Notes: generated from the sequence alone by a model not told the origin. A stretch of 64,000 nucleotides of DNA from Nematopogon swammerdamellus (GCA_946902875.1 OX336343.1:13141361-13205360); one strand, 5' to 3'; positions 1-10,565 are shown, counted from the stretch's first letter. A program made the numbers and translations.

Positions 1-1552
1 ATTCATACACAAAAAGTTTTTGCCCTCGGCTCCGCTCGGAGTATTTTCGCTACTGTGCGACCCGCTGATGAGATAGCGTGATGGTTTGTATACTACAAGT
101 AGCGGCAACTACAACTGAGCGTCCGACGCCGTGCGCCAGCCAAAGTGGTCAACAAAAAAGTGGTCAAGTGAATCATGTTCACGTGCCGAGGGTCCCGTAA
201 CCGCTGCTTCGCTTTCATCTAATCATATTTTCTACTAGGATGCGGTCAGGCTTTGGATGGGTAGCCGTACGACCGATCAAGTTGGCCGTGGTTCGGATTG
301 AATAAAGAATAAAAGAATACATACATGGAATAGAATAGAATACAAAATGCTTTATTGCTCCAAGTAACATTGAGCAGTAACAAGGACATCAGAACATTTA
401 CATAAGGTGCAAAGGCGGACTTATCCCTTGCACACATTTCGTACAGTCAATATTTGGATGTTTGAGATTAGATTAACATAGTGTAAGTAGGTAGTAGCAA
501 AAGAATAGAACGTGGAATTGAAGATAAAATAATAATAAGAATACATATTAATAATACACTTATGGACATGTTTGATGTTTTTAACCGACTTCCAAAAAAG
601 GAGGAGGTTCTCAATTCGTCTGTATGTTTTTTTTTTTTTTTTTATTTTATTTTTTATTTTTTTTTTTTTTTTTTTGTATGTTTGTTACGCGATTTCTCCG
701 TCAATTGAGGGCCGATTTAGAAAATTCTTTTTTTGTTAGTTAGGTCATACTTCCGAGGTGGTCCCATTTCAATTTTATCGAAATTGGTTGAGTGGTTTTC
801 GAAAAATCAGCATAATACTATAGTGTGTGGTTACCTTCAGCAAAACTTGTGATGTGGTCGTATTCGGCAATTTTCAGTTTGATAAATTAGTATGGTGTGT
901 GGTTACCTTCAGCAAAACTTTTGTGATGTGGACTTATTCAGCAATTTGCAGTCTGACACATATGGCGAATAATTCTGTACCACTTCAATCGATTTCGATT
1001 ATTCGATTTCGATTATTCTTATTTATGTAATATTACTAAAAAGAATGAAATAAAAACTGTTTTAAAAAATATTAAACCGATTTCAAAAAAACAAAAAAAC
1101 AAAAAGAACTAAAAAGTATTAAATACCTAATATTTTAAAATTTTCTCTGTCCTGTTGAAATACATGAATCGATATTTACTAGTGATACATATTCGGACCC
1201 TTGTTTCATGAATATTCTAAATTTGAAATTTTTTATCTTTTCCGACCGGCCAGGTGCGCATAATTTATTATGGTACCTGACCGGTACCTACTGTACCGAG
1301 TACCATCGAGCTGGTCTGATGATGGAGACAGAAGGTGGCCATAGGAACTCCTAAACTACACATGATAAACCCATCGTGTTTGGGCTCGTTGCATTTGTCT
1401 TCACGAGAAATTTACTTTAGACCTAAGAAATTCTCAATTCGACAGTATGTTTTCTTTTTTTTGATGTTTGTTACGCGATTACTCCGTCAATTGTAGGCCG
1501 ATTTTGAAAATTCTTTTTTTTTTATTTGAAAGGGGATAACCCTGAGGTTTTT
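1..1552. other. AT-rich non-coding flank with dispersed repeat fragments
   Basis: I see no credible gene here. The stretch holds T-rich runs near 625-675, short dispersed repeats (the motif around 578-630 recurs at 22,093-22,135), a locally repeated piece around 828-925 (ggttaccttcagcaaaactt occurs twice) and a tail-like segment near 300-440 (ctttattgc). The piece at 1,283-1,400 recurs in inverted form near 50,625-50,720. Short open frames are spurious. Confidence 0.6.
578..635 (+). repeat. Dispersed repeat end (copy 1 of 2 in window)
   Basis: The run ttttaaccgacttcc followed by an A-run and ggaggaggttctcaattcg is found again at about 22,093-22,135. The same motif is abundant in lepidopteran DNA as far as I know, so it is probably the end of an interspersed element. 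The element body cannot be delimited here. Confidence 0.5.
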
Positions 1553-2286
1553 GAAGTGAAAACTTCTTTAGCGGCGCTTGGCACTTTTTTAGGTGGGTAA
1601 AAAATGTATAACTCGCGACATCGCGTCAGCGTCATTTTTAAAATGAAACCTTAAGTCATTGCATTAAGGGTTAAGTTAGAGTGGCACGGGATCTGCCGGC
1701 ACTCCCGGAGTGCAACTGTTAAGTAGGGTTCGGTAACACGTTTATGTCTGTCCATTCTACTAAGTTCTGCAAAATGAATGTAGGGTTCCGTAACAAATGC
1801 ATGTCTGTCTGTTCTACTAAATTTAACATTTATTTCAAAATGAATGTAGGGTTCCGTAACAAATGCATGTCTATCCGTTCTACTAAATTTTACAATTTTC
1901 AACCAAGGTCCTCCGACGGTTATTTTATAATAAAAGTAGGGTTCCGTAACACGTTTATGTCTGTCCATTCTACTAAGTTCTGCAAGATGAATGTAGGGTT
2001 CCGTGACAAATGCATGTCTGTCCGTTCTACAAAATTTAACATTTATTTCAAAATGAATGTAGGGTTCCGTAACAAATGTATGTCTGTCCGTTCTACTAAA
2101 TTTTACAATTTTCAACCAAGGCCCTCCGACGGTTATTTTATAATAAAAGTAGGGTTCCGTAACAAATGTATGTCTGTCCGTTCTACTAAATTTCACAATT
2201 TTCAACCAAGGTCCTCCGACGGTTATTTTATAATAAAAGTAGGGTTCCGTAACATGTTTATGTCTGTCCATTCTACTAAGTTCTGC
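1553..2286 (+). repeat. Complex minisatellite array, GTAGGGTTCCGTAAC family, copy 1
   Basis: A unique-looking leader (gaagtgaaaacttctttagc at 1,553) precedes an array from about 1,716 built from the submotif gtagggttccgtaac plus tgtctgtccgttctactaa. Several spacer variants alternate (one with atttcaaaatgaat, one with caaggtcctccgacgg), giving a higher-order pattern. The same leader plus array recurs at 23,049-23,728, so leader and array travel as one unit. Long open frames on both strands through the array come from repeat periodicity and are not genes. Confidence 0.85.
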
Positions 2287-2287
2287 A

Positions 2288-2642
2288 ACATCACCTACAA
2301 CGTCCGTGATGTCAGCCCATAACACCGGGTAAACTAAGTGCCATGTCAGTACTTCCCCCTTTGATCGTACTGACTACACTGAACTGGTCGGAAAACACAA
2401 ACTATTTACATAGCCGTTTCGACCGACGTTTAATTCAGTGCGGTGGTACCAACCCGGTCAGGTTAAACCCTACCACCAAGTAAGATTAGGAGGGAAGGGA
2501 CCTACAGTTTTACGAGGAATCCGAACCTCGGTCAGCCTCCAACGGTCAGCGGTCACCCATCCAAGTACTGACCGCAACCAGCGTTGCTTAACATTCAATA
2601 GCGACAGTTGACTGTCTGCACCACTGAGCTATCGAAGCTGAC
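2288..2642 (-). mobile_element. tRNA/5S-chimeric SINE, copy A
   Basis: On the minus strand the head starts near 2,642 with a tRNA A-box-like tagctcagtgg. It is followed by a block resembling the internal promoter of 5S rRNA (gttaagcaacgctgg, then cttggatgggtgaccgc) and then a tRNA B-box-like ggttcggattcc. The ~200-bp tail is shared with the copies at 29,050, 30,908 and 60,709. This copy abuts the satellite array directly and lacks its 3' A-tract, so it is 3' truncated. Confidence 0.8.
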
Positions 2643-2684
2643 GTGGTCCTATTTTAATTGGGTCAAGATCGGATTGGAAAGCGA

Positions 2685-2721
2685 GGCGGAATCGCGAGGC
2701 CGAAGGCCGAGCGATTCCGCC
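2685..2721. repeat. Perfect GC-rich hairpin
   Basis: ggcggaatcgc at 2,685-2,695 is matched by its exact reverse complement at 2,711-2,721. The loop contains the smaller hairpin ggcc-gaa-ggcc, the core motif of the foldback arrays at 3.1-4.6 kb and 41-42.8 kb. It is probably a fragment or end of that family. Confidence 0.6.
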
Positions 2722-2822
2722 GAGTACATTAATAGCAAAAATTACTAAAAAAAACTGTGAAATAAAAAAAAAGTTTTAAAAAACATAAAACCGACTTCCT
2801 AAAAAAAGGAAAACTAAAAAAC

Positions 2823-3082
2823 TATTCAAAATAAAAATATAAAAACCGCCTTCAAAAATATATGAAATAAAAACTTAAAAAAAAAAAAACGAACCCTAGA
2901 GTTGAAGGCGGTGCTAAAGCAAGCAAAAATGATGCATGAAAGAAAACATGAGTGGATGATAATATCCTTTGTGATTTGTGTAGCCTTTTTAGCACCGCCT
3001 TCAACTCTAGAGTTCGTTTTTTTTTTTTAAGTTTTTATTTCATATATTTTTGAAGGCGGTTTTTATATTTTTATTTTGAACT
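2823..3082. repeat. Long inverted repeat, arms ~95 bp
   Basis: The left arm (about 2,823-2,917) and right arm (about 2,989-3,082) are near-perfect reverse complements. Both contain ccgccttcaa and a poly(A)/poly(T) run, and they flank a ~70-bp loop. No coding potential is seen. It looks like a small hairpin MITE directly against the next element. Confidence 0.75.
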
Positions 3083-4612
3083 AGCTGAGCCCGCGGCTCC
3101 GCTCGCGTGAAATTCGTATTCCAAAGAAGAATGTAAGTAACTAAGGGCGAGGCCGAAGGCCGAGCTGCGTTCAGGTAATCGATAAACCTTCTTAAAGAAA
3201 GTAACTAACTAAGGGTGAGGCCGAAGGCCGAGCTGCTTTCAGGTAAACGATAAACCTTTCTCAAATAAAGGATGTAAGTAAGGGCGAGACCGAAGGCCGA
3301 GCTGCGTTCAGGAAGACGATAAACCTTCTGGAAAAAGGAAGGAACTAAGTGCGAGGCCGAAGGCCGAGCTGCGTTCAGGTAAACCAAAAACCCTCTTCCG
3401 CCTTCGGGCCTCGCCCTTAAAGACTTCCTTTCTTCGACAGAATATAATATCGTATACTCAATCTATTTATTTCATAAAAATAAAAAAGTAATATTAATAA
3501 CTAAAGAATTAAACCTACCTAACAAACATTAAAATAACTATCAAAACGGGCATTTTCAAATGTTCTTAGAGCACTTGCGGCATTACCCCGCTGGATGGCA
3601 AGGCTTACCCTTTGAATGAAGTACATAAGCCCTTGATGGCGGGACACCAGTTGCGTCAACCAGCTCAAGCCTCTTTTGGCTTCACTGCTCCACGGACCGA
3701 GGGTTTCAACCGCAAACGCAACAAATTCGAAATCTTGAATTATATTTCTATATTTGCTGCGTTTGAGGCTCTCCGCCCCAGCCTCGGCCGCGCCAGCCGC
3801 TCTTGAAGATGTCCTAACGTGACTTGGAGCCAATATGAGAACAAAAGTGGCGTCCCACATCAAAGAACTACCCTTATTCCATGGCACTAAGGTGATAGCA
3901 TCGGGCCTCTTGCCATCCAGCCGGGAATAACCGCGAGGTTCTAGGATGCACGGTATATTTGCCGTTAGAAGCGTGGACTTTATAATAAAATTTAAATTAA
4001 ATTAACTCAATCTTAATATTAATTAACTTTATTCGAGATGGTTTAGCTTCTTCCTGAACGCAGCTCGGCCTTCGGCCTCGCCCTTAGTTACTTGCTTTCT
4101 TCGAGATGGTTTATCATTTGTCAGAACGTAGCTCGGCCTTCGGCCTCGCCTTAGTTACTTACTTTCTTCAAGATGGTTTAGCTTCTTCCTGAACGCAGCT
4201 CGGCCTTCGGCCTCGCCCTTAGTTACTTGCTTTCTTCGAGATGGTTTTTCAATTATCTGAACGTAGCTCGGCCTTCGGCCTCGCCTTAGTTACTTACTTT
4301 CTTCAAGATGGTTTAGCTTCTTCCTGAACGCAGCTCGGCCTGCGGCCTCGCATAGTTACTTACTTTTTTCGAGAAGGTTTATGGTCTTCCAGAATAGAGC
4401 TCGGCCTTCGGCCTCGCCCTTAGTTACTTACTTTCTTCAAGAATGTTTTTCTTCTTCCTGTACTCAGCTCCGCCTTCCGCCTCGCCCTTAGTTACTTTCA
4501 TCGAGAAAGAATATCGTTTACGTGAGCGCAGATCCGCCTTCGGGCCCGCCTTTAGTTACTTACTTTCTTTTTTTTAAATACGAATTTCACGCGAGCGAAG
4601 CCGCGGGCAACA
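3082..4612. mobile_element. Foldback-type element with GGCCGAAGGCC tandem repeats, copy 1
   Basis: The ends are inverted: gcccgcggctccgctcgcg near 3,089 and its near reverse complement near 4,591-4,609. Inside, the left arm (about 3,145-3,420) carries direct copies of a ~70-bp unit centred on gaggccgaaggccgagctgc. The right arm (about 4,030-4,560) carries the same unit in opposite orientation. A ~600-bp centre contains a retroelement-like ORF fragment. A second copy lies at 41,009-42,787. No target duplication is obvious. Confidence 0.65.
3519..3960 (-). pseudogene. Retroelement C-terminal nuclease-like fragment
   Basis: The minus-strand frame contains RPDAITLVPW (upstream of the first ATG), WDATFV, FAVETLGPWSSEA and RVSLAIQRGNAASAL. 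This motif series recurs in ORFs of invertebrate retroelements, where the RPD...WDxT part suggests a PD-(D/E)XK-like nuclease. That assignment is from memory of the family and not proven here. A relative with the same VETLG.W and IQ.GNA signatures lies at 58,081-58,344 on the same strand. The fragment has no RT domain next to it and sits in the centre of the foldback element, so it is presumably captured or inserted debris. Confidence 0.5.
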
Positions 4613-4739
4613 GATATATAAATTTTATTGCACCAATGACAGCGACATAACTTCGACTTTGAATTATTATTTTTATTTATCAAACAATTTGTCACCGGCC
4701 AGCTCACGTCGAGATGACAGTTCTCCGTTGTCAACATGA

Positions 4740-5380
4740 CATTTAAAATTGTTTTTTACCTTTACTTTGGATTACGTGATTTTTATTATATTTTTTAATT
4801 ATTATGTTCATCCGGGATATATACTGTCACTATAAAAAGTTTCGTCAAATTCCGTTCAGTGGTTTTTGTGAGATGCGCGTACAAATAGACATTTTTGCAT
4901 TTACGATTTTATGATATGTATAGAAAGAATAGATATGTATAGACTATTGTGTTCAAGTTATAAAAAAGAAGAACTGTCATTTTCGTTGTATCTACTTATT
5001 TTTAAATTTCGAATGAATATTTTATTCAAATTGTATTTGCTGCCAGTTCTCAAGATATAATTATGTACTTTGGTCTACGTGATTTTAAACGCGCAATAAT
5101 GTTTATAATTGTTAATTTTTTTTTTATTTTTTTTTTTTTTTTACGTATTATATTAACCCGGCATATAAACTGCCACTATACAAAGTTTCGTCTAATTCCG
5201 TTCAGTGGTTTTTGCGTGATGCGCGTACAGACAAACAAACAAACAAACTAAAATTTTAAAAACTGTTCTAACATGTTCAGTATCTCATTTTAAGCCACCC
5301 TGTTTAGTTTTTTTCCGAATACATTCAATGTACAGACTTTCTTACCTCTACGATTTTATTATATGTATAGATAGTTTTTT
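4740..5380 (+). repeat. Diverged direct duplication of a repeat tail
   Basis: Two related segments (about 4,760-4,960 and 5,070-5,365) share ttccgttcagtggttttt, gatgcgcgtaca and ttatatgtatagat. They resemble interspersed-element 3' tails; the second carries a (acaa)n stretch at 5,229-5,250. There are no genes. Confidence 0.55.
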
Positions 5381-6874
5381 AGTTTTCCTTTTTTTTTAAT
5401 AAACGTTTTATGGCTTGGTCTGAAGGAATATCTGGTTTCTCAACACATGTTGATCAATTGAGCAAATAGAAATATTTTTCCTGCACCACCCCATCGGAGT
5501 GATACTCGGAGTGATAATACGTTCAACATTATTTTCCGGTTTCCTCCCGATAAACGGTTCGACCTAACCCCGTCTACAATGGGCTCCACGGTGGTTGGTG
5601 GCCATTAGTGATAAAGGGCCACTTCCCAATTTTGTTTTTCATTCCTATTACGCGCCTAACGAGCAGCCAACCGCCGCGGCCTTTTTGCTTCGAAAGGAAA
5701 TTTTTCTTCCTTCCCGTTATTTGGTCTTGCAAACCCATAGAGTACTTCCGGTTAATCTAGAATCATGAAATTTGGTAAGAAGCAAGGTCTCACACCACAA
5801 TTAAATGAAAAAAACCGAAAATTTTAAACTTGTAGTTTTATGACATAAAAAAAATGCTCGTTTTGTATCAATACCCAATGTGTCAATACCCTTTTTCTCA
5901 GGAACGGGTCAAAATATCAAATTGAAATTAATATAAAATACTAAGGTCTGCGATCCCTTCGAGGTGTAGAAAATGCAAGCTTCTAAATCGACGAAATCAA
6001 AACATACGGCTGTAAATTTGCAAAATTGTAAATTCATAGTTATGTCATATATAAATACTTTTTTTTTATTTCAACTGCAAGAATGCCTGACAGTCAAAGC
6101 ATTGCTGTAGTTTTTATTTGGGCGTTTCGTGATATTCTAAAACACAATTATTTTTGTACATACTTAATGCAAATATATTATGTGATGATACGGAACCCTT
6201 CATTCGCGAGTCCAACTCGCACTTCATTCACTTCCGGCCCCACTGAACTGCTCAGTTAGACACAATTAAAAACAAATACCTCAATGCATTCTAGAAATAC
6301 AAATACTTTATTGCACCAAAACATTAACAAACGTCCGTTAACAATAGAAATAAACAATACCTCATACACATACACAAAAGAATAAAGGCTAACTTTTAAC
6401 ACTATAATAGGTGATTTCTTCCAGTCAACATCGATTACTAAGTATAAACATAATTGGGGTATGAATGATGTTTATTGTTTATTTAGCATCTATTGGCAGT
6501 ACACTGCGCTCAGATTTGTCATATTTAAATTGTAACATTCCGCCAGTTCGATTATCACAGCGAAGAAGAACTGACAAGAAACTTCACTGGAAATATTTTC
6601 AATGTACACTTAGTCTACTTTACAAAAATGTTTGCCACTGCCTAGACACGCATGTGCTGATTTATGTATGACAGATGCAGAAATTCACGACAAAGTGAAA
6701 ACATTTTTACTATGAAATTGTATGAAGTTATATACCCACCACACTGCCACATGAAGCAGGTGTCTCCACAAACAGCACCCGTTCACGAGCACCACACCTG
6801 GGGCAACCGTCCCCTCCCTCAACCATTTTAATAGGTTGGCAAACGACCCGTTTGCAAAGGGTCAAGTGCGTGGT
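5381..6874. other. Non-coding flank of the Maverick
   Basis: Mostly AT-rich sequence with no convincing gene. A dispersed tail-like motif (tacaaatactttattgcacc) lies at 6,297-6,320. The 68-codon frame at 6,465-6,671 has no recognisable features. Cut-off sequence just before 6,875 shows no copy of the element's terminal repeat. Confidence 0.5.
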
Positions 6875-6880
6875 ACCCGT
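6875..6880. repeat. Target-site duplication (left), ACCCGT
   Basis: ACCCGT immediately precedes the AGTAGTGG terminus and is repeated exactly after the CCACTACT terminus at 19,937-19,942. A 6-bp duplication is the hallmark of Maverick/Polinton integration. Confidence 0.9.
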
Positions 6881-7401
6881 AGTAGTGGTTTTGTGGCGGT
6901 TCTGGCTCAGCGTCGCGGCGCAACCCGCCCACGCAAATTTCCATACAAAAAATCATGCCATGAGATGATTTCTGCGCCGACCAATCACAGCGTGCCACGT
7001 CACAACGCCCCTCCCACTTCCGGCCTCGCGCCGCCACATCCGCCCCGCCCCTCCCCGCCCGCCCCCGACCGTCCACATCGGTCCCGCCCGCCCTCGTTCG
7101 TCCCCGCCACGCGCCCGTTGCGCCCCCGCCTGCGCAGGCGCCTGCGCCGGCGAGGATAGGGGTGGGTTTCCACCATCCCCCGCGCGTCTACGCGGTGAGA
7201 GTTGGTTTCGTGTCATAGTGAAAATGTGAAAAAGGGTCTACCCCCGCCATGAAGGCTCTCTCGACGCCGCTTCCGCTCATCAACGAGGGGGTGGAGGCTC
7301 TGTCGCCGCTTCCGCTATGGAGGCTCTGTCGCCGCTTCCGTTATGTAGGCTCTCCCGCTGCACCCCCTCAACGAGGAGAAGCGTTAAGGTGGCTAGGGGG
7401 A
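6881..7401 (+). repeat. Left terminal inverted repeat of the Maverick
   Basis: The sequence pairs with 19,318-19,936 in inverted orientation. The outer ~340 bp is very GC-rich and closely matched. The inner part is made of short imperfect tandem repeats (cttccgctatggaggctctc-type units), which differ in copy number between arms and make this arm ~100 bp shorter. A perfect 16-bp palindrome lies at 7,132-7,147. Open frames on both strands here are GC-skew artefacts. Confidence 0.88.
7132..7147. repeat. 16-bp perfect palindrome in the terminal repeat
   Basis: GCGCAGGCGCCTGCGC is its own reverse complement and is present in both terminal repeats (here and at 19,656-19,671). It could be a protein-binding or structural site, or simply a by-product of GC-rich repetition. 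Confidence 0.7.
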
Positions 7402-7743
7402 GGGATGGAGGCTTTCTCGCTGCAGGGGATGGAGGCTTTATCACCGCTTCCGCCATGGAGGCTTTCGCGTTGCACCCCCTCGACATGGAGAGAATAATTA
7501 TTGATGTGGTGATACCAATGCGCGTGCTCAGAGCGAATCGACCTTGACTAGGTGTGTGCGCTTGTGACCGGATGTGGGAGAGATAAGGCGGTGAGCCGCC
7601 GGGATATCGCGAGATGAGAAATAAATGCTAGTAGAGTCTGTATGCAATTTACGCACGTGTGACCGGATGTGGGAGAGATAAGTGGTGGGAATGGTGCGGA
7701 GTGATAAGGTTAATAAAATGCAAATATTGTCTGTATGTAATTT
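7402..7743. other. Subterminal region with a short direct repeat
   Basis: The continuation of the GC-rich repeat units fades by ~7,500. A motif gtgaccggatgtgggagaga appears twice, at about 7,564 and 7,660. No gene is seen before the stop of the 7,744-8,418 frame. Confidence 0.55.
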
Positions 7744-8418
7744 TTATTCATAACGATCAAGCATGTATGTGTGAAACAAATAATTTATACCTAAATGGTA
7801 GAGTTCGCTATCTATGATGGAGTCTCTCTCGTAATGTTGAGTCATAATCACCGCCGCGTGCTGGAGCGTTATTGGATAGCACGCACACAATTTTTTGCGG
7901 AATGCATCGATGCGTTGAATCACGCTGACGCGGGTTTTCTTCAATTCTTGCAGACGCAGCTCCAGACAGGGTAGAACCCTTCGCAGCGCCCACCAGTCAA
8001 TTTGATTGAGAAGTGCGTAGGTGTTGTAGAAGTGAGAATGCACACTGATCGCACGTCCTTGCCCGAATATAATTTCTTCATAGCTGTCGCGATGGAAGAC
8101 GTCGTCGTAGTCGAGGTTGGCGTCATCGCTGGCGGTGTTGTATCCCCCTGCTGCCGCCCCCGCTCGCCGCGATGGTGGCGTGTTGATGACGGCGCAATCG
8201 ATGAAGTGCGATATTTTATCTTGACATTTTACAATATCCCTCCAATCGTGCTCGTTGAATTTTATCTTTCCGCCCAAGTCAATTTCCACCTGCATGCGTT
8301 GATCACCGGCGAGATAGAGGCCCACGTAGGGGTAATTTTCCGAATTCAAATTATAGTGTATTTTAAATAATTTGCAATCCTCTGCCATGGCGATGGAGGG
8401 CGCGTAATATACATCCAT
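7744..8418 (-). CDS. Unknown protein of the Maverick late block (224 aa)
   Basis: An uninterrupted 224-codon frame from ATG at 8,418, immediately downstream of the major capsid gene in the same direction (about 18 bp gap). It has no recognisable catalytic motif. The N-terminal third (YYAPSIAMAEDCKLF, ENYPYVGLYLAGDQ) looks like a beta-rich structural domain. A low-complexity Ala/Gly stretch near residue 90 is followed by a Tyr/Asp-rich segment and a helical C-terminal half. Position and orientation suggest a virion or assembly protein co-expressed with the capsid genes; that is inference only. Together with the ATPase it is one of the few frames in the element without a visible lesion. Confidence 0.7.
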   Translation of the reverse strand: MDVYYAPSIAMAEDCKLFKIHYNLNSENYPYVGLYLAGDQRMQVEIDLGGKIKFNEHDWRDIVKCQDKISHFIDCAVINTPPSRRAGAAAGGYNTASDDANLDYDDVFHRDSYEEIIFGQGRAISVHSHFYNTYALLNQIDWWALRRVLPCLELRLQELKKTRVSVIQRIDAFRKKLCACYPITLQHAAVIMTQHYERDSIIDSELYHLGINYLFHTYMLDRYE

Positions 8419-8436
8419 CTTGCACGAACGTTCACG

Positions 8437-9646
8437 TTAAGATGTCAGCTTGCGGACTAGGCCGGTGAGCAGATGTTGTTCAAACAGCTGATCGTTGATA
8501 ATGAGGCAGTAGGCGCTAGTATTGGCGGGAATGTTATTTCTACATTCAAATTCCAACCGTATATCGACAGAGCCCGTTTTAATGACGTCATGTTGCCGAG
8601 AGCAATCGATGACACATAGGGGTGCAATCGTTTTGAAGTGAGCCGGGTCGAGCAGAGGTTTCGGTGCGCTCGTTCCGTAAAAGGACGTTTGAAAATTAGC
8701 AAACGCCTCATAGAGGAGACAGTACTTATCGTTTGAAAATCTATGGAAAATGAGTCGTAGGGATAATACTGGGAGTTTAGATAGAGTCTGACATTGGTTA
8801 AATTGCATTGATCGAATGAGCTCATATCTTTATCTTTGACGTTTTTGCGTGCATTCTGAAGGCCGAGAATGACGTAGCGCGGTTTCTCCAGTTGAGAGGC
8901 CGTCTTTATTGTCCACATGTGTTTATTAGTTACGGGTAGAGTCGGATACTCGTACAGATCCCAGGTGCGAAACGTAATCGGTATTACAGTATCTTTTTCC
9001 AGCATCTTCAAGAGTTTCAGCTTATTCTTATCGGATACTCGAATGTGGGGCATTCGCCACTGCACGCGGTTGATGAGTATTTTTATTTCTTTAGTAGCGT
9101 CATTCACCACTGCAGCGTTGAGATCTGTATTGCTTCGATTCATGATGAGCTCATGCTTAGCATTGAGGATTATCTTCTTATAGTCCTCGACAAAGCCGAG
9201 AATATGCGATAGTGGCACGCAAACACTAAACGACTCGCTGACATCCTTTAAACCGCCCACGCTTAAACCGGCATTTTTAGCACACCGCGCCGTGTCGTCA
9301 TTGTAGGAGATGAAGGATTTCATTGTGCTGAAATAAAAATGTGGGTATCATCATTGATACCCACATTTTTATTTCTATCAATCTCAACTCCGTTTAGCTC
9401 GTAGCGCAAGTCTTGAAAGAGGAAGAGGGGGCCGTTGTTGACGAAAGAGGTATCTTTCTCGATGCGACCCTCAATGTAGAGGGAGCTCTGTGACGGTAGT
9501 AGATATAAATTCTGTTGGTATATAGATATACGAATCTCATCGTTGTTCTTGAAAGTGTCGTTGAATGGATTGTATGTGTGTATTTCAATACCCTCTATAC
9601 TTTCATCGTACGAGACGTTCTGCTCAATATTCAAGATGGCCTGCAT
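8437..9646 (-). pseudogene. Major capsid protein, double jelly-roll type, broken
   Basis: The reading begins at ATG 9,646. The N-terminal part shows the insect Polinton capsid signature (IHTYNPFNDTF, NNDEIRI, LRYELNGVEIDRN); the C-terminal part shows NVRLYLNSQYYPYD, CVIDCSRQ and VDIRLEFEC. These match the double-jelly-roll-like domain proteins annotated in many insect genomes. There are two lesions. A 46-bp perfect hairpin at 9,330-9,375 shifts the frame about 100 codons in, and a small indel at about 8,735-8,745 shifts it again about two thirds of the way through. The three frame segments together cover roughly 400 codons, less than the ~500-600 of many capsid proteins but typical of this insect subgroup as I recall it. 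The gene is flanked by a small ORF upstream (overlapping) and an unknown gene downstream. Confidence 0.88.
9330..9375. repeat. 46-bp perfect hairpin inside the capsid gene
   Basis: A 21-nt arm (9,330-9,350) and its exact reverse complement (9,355-9,375) are separated by 4 nt. Coding frame changes at this point. The outer arm sequence encodes conserved capsid residues, so the inner arm looks like a snap-back copy of adjacent coding DNA. Confidence 0.9.
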
Positions 9647-9834
9647 ACTCGCAACCCCAGTGATTCCAAAAATTGAATATTCTCAGCTGTCAGCGATCGT
9701 GATGCCAACGACCTTCCTCCCTCTCTTACGTTCTTTCGCGTACTGACCTCTCTTCCAGATTGTTCGATGATTTTATCGTTGATTACGCAGCAGCCGATGT
9801 CATCTGACGTCATTCCACCTCCAAAGACAATCAT
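9631..9834 (-). CDS. Small Maverick ORF (67 aa) between penton and capsid genes
   Basis: ATG at 9,834 overlaps the penton stop by four bases (ATGA), and the frame ends inside the start region of the capsid gene (ATG 9,646). Such tight packing argues that it is real. It has an N-terminal segment with DDIGCCVIND and a C-terminal LTAENIQFLESLGL. Short ORFs with a similar C-terminal NxxFLxSLG motif accompany insect Maverick capsid genes in my recollection. The central part is basic (RKNVREGGR). Function is unknown; a small virion or scaffold component is possible. No lesion is visible. Confidence 0.6.
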   Translation of the reverse strand: MIVFGGGMTSDDIGCCVINDKIIEQSGREVSTRKNVREGGRSLASRSLTAENIQFLESLGLRVCRPS

Positions 9835-10544
9835 ATTTTTTTAAAGTGTAAGCGAGTGGCGATATTTTCTCCTCTAAAATTGACCAATACACCGTTCTCG
9901 TTAACGATGCGCACCTGAAACGAGCTAACAGTCTTCGCTTTCACCGGTAGGTATATTGGATTATTTGGTACTTCCACAATCTGATAACCCGGCGGGGTGT
10001 CCGGTGAAAACTCGTGAAGTACTCTCGATGGTGCACCGTTGACGTAGGAACCTTCGATCAGATCGCATTCGACGCGCAGCGTGTTCACGGTGAGAATGTC
10101 GACTGGATTATCGGATGTGTCTTTTATAGGGTGCTAGAATGCGACGTTCGAAGCCCATGAGGGAGCCTATGGAGTTCTCCTGATCAAAGTGTATTGCAAA
10201 CGGTGCTCCCAATTCACATTTCATAGTGTTCTTATTCACCTCAATATCGAGGTGATAAACACCGGTTTCATTATTTGCTTTTGTTGTCACTCCACCAGCT
10301 CTTGTTGCAAATAGTGAAATATGTCATTTAATTCGTACGAACCTTCAGGTATTTCAATCGTGCTAACGCGACCACCAATATTATAATGAAATAGATTATT
10401 CCTATAATCCACATTGGGAATAGAGTTGAATGACTTGAAATAGATAAGGGCACACTGATATTCTCCATCACGCAAATCGAGGTCGGGCAAGAAACTGGCT
10501 GAGAGTGTTGGCTCTCGTCCGTTCAAAGTGACCGTCAAGGACAT
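9831..10544 (-). pseudogene. Penton-like minor capsid protein, frameshifted
   Basis: The probable start is ATG 10,544. The gene runs through three frames: an N-terminal part with SFNSIPNVD and IEIPEGSYELNDI, a middle part with ENSIGSLMGFERRILAP, and a C-terminal part with LRVECDLIEGSY, HEFSPDTPPGYQIVE, IYLPV and LVNFRGE. These motifs identify the single-jelly-roll-like protein that accompanies the capsid gene in insect Mavericks and is generally taken as the penton protein. Frames change at about 10,288 and again at about 10,117, close to an A-run. The stop overlaps the next ORF by four bases, so the operon-like packing is preserved. Confidence 0.82.
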
Positions 10545-10565
10545 TATGAATGACCTAGGGGTGAT

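Noticed and set aside
1651..2325. 224-codon minus-strand and 192-codon plus-strand ORFs
   Set aside because: Both follow the minisatellite period on opposite strands; the same occurs in the second array at 23.2 kb.
6828..7547. Several ORFs in the left terminal repeat of the Maverick (mirrored at 19,284-20,110)
   Set aside because: Present in both inverted arms, driven by GC-rich low complexity; no conserved protein.
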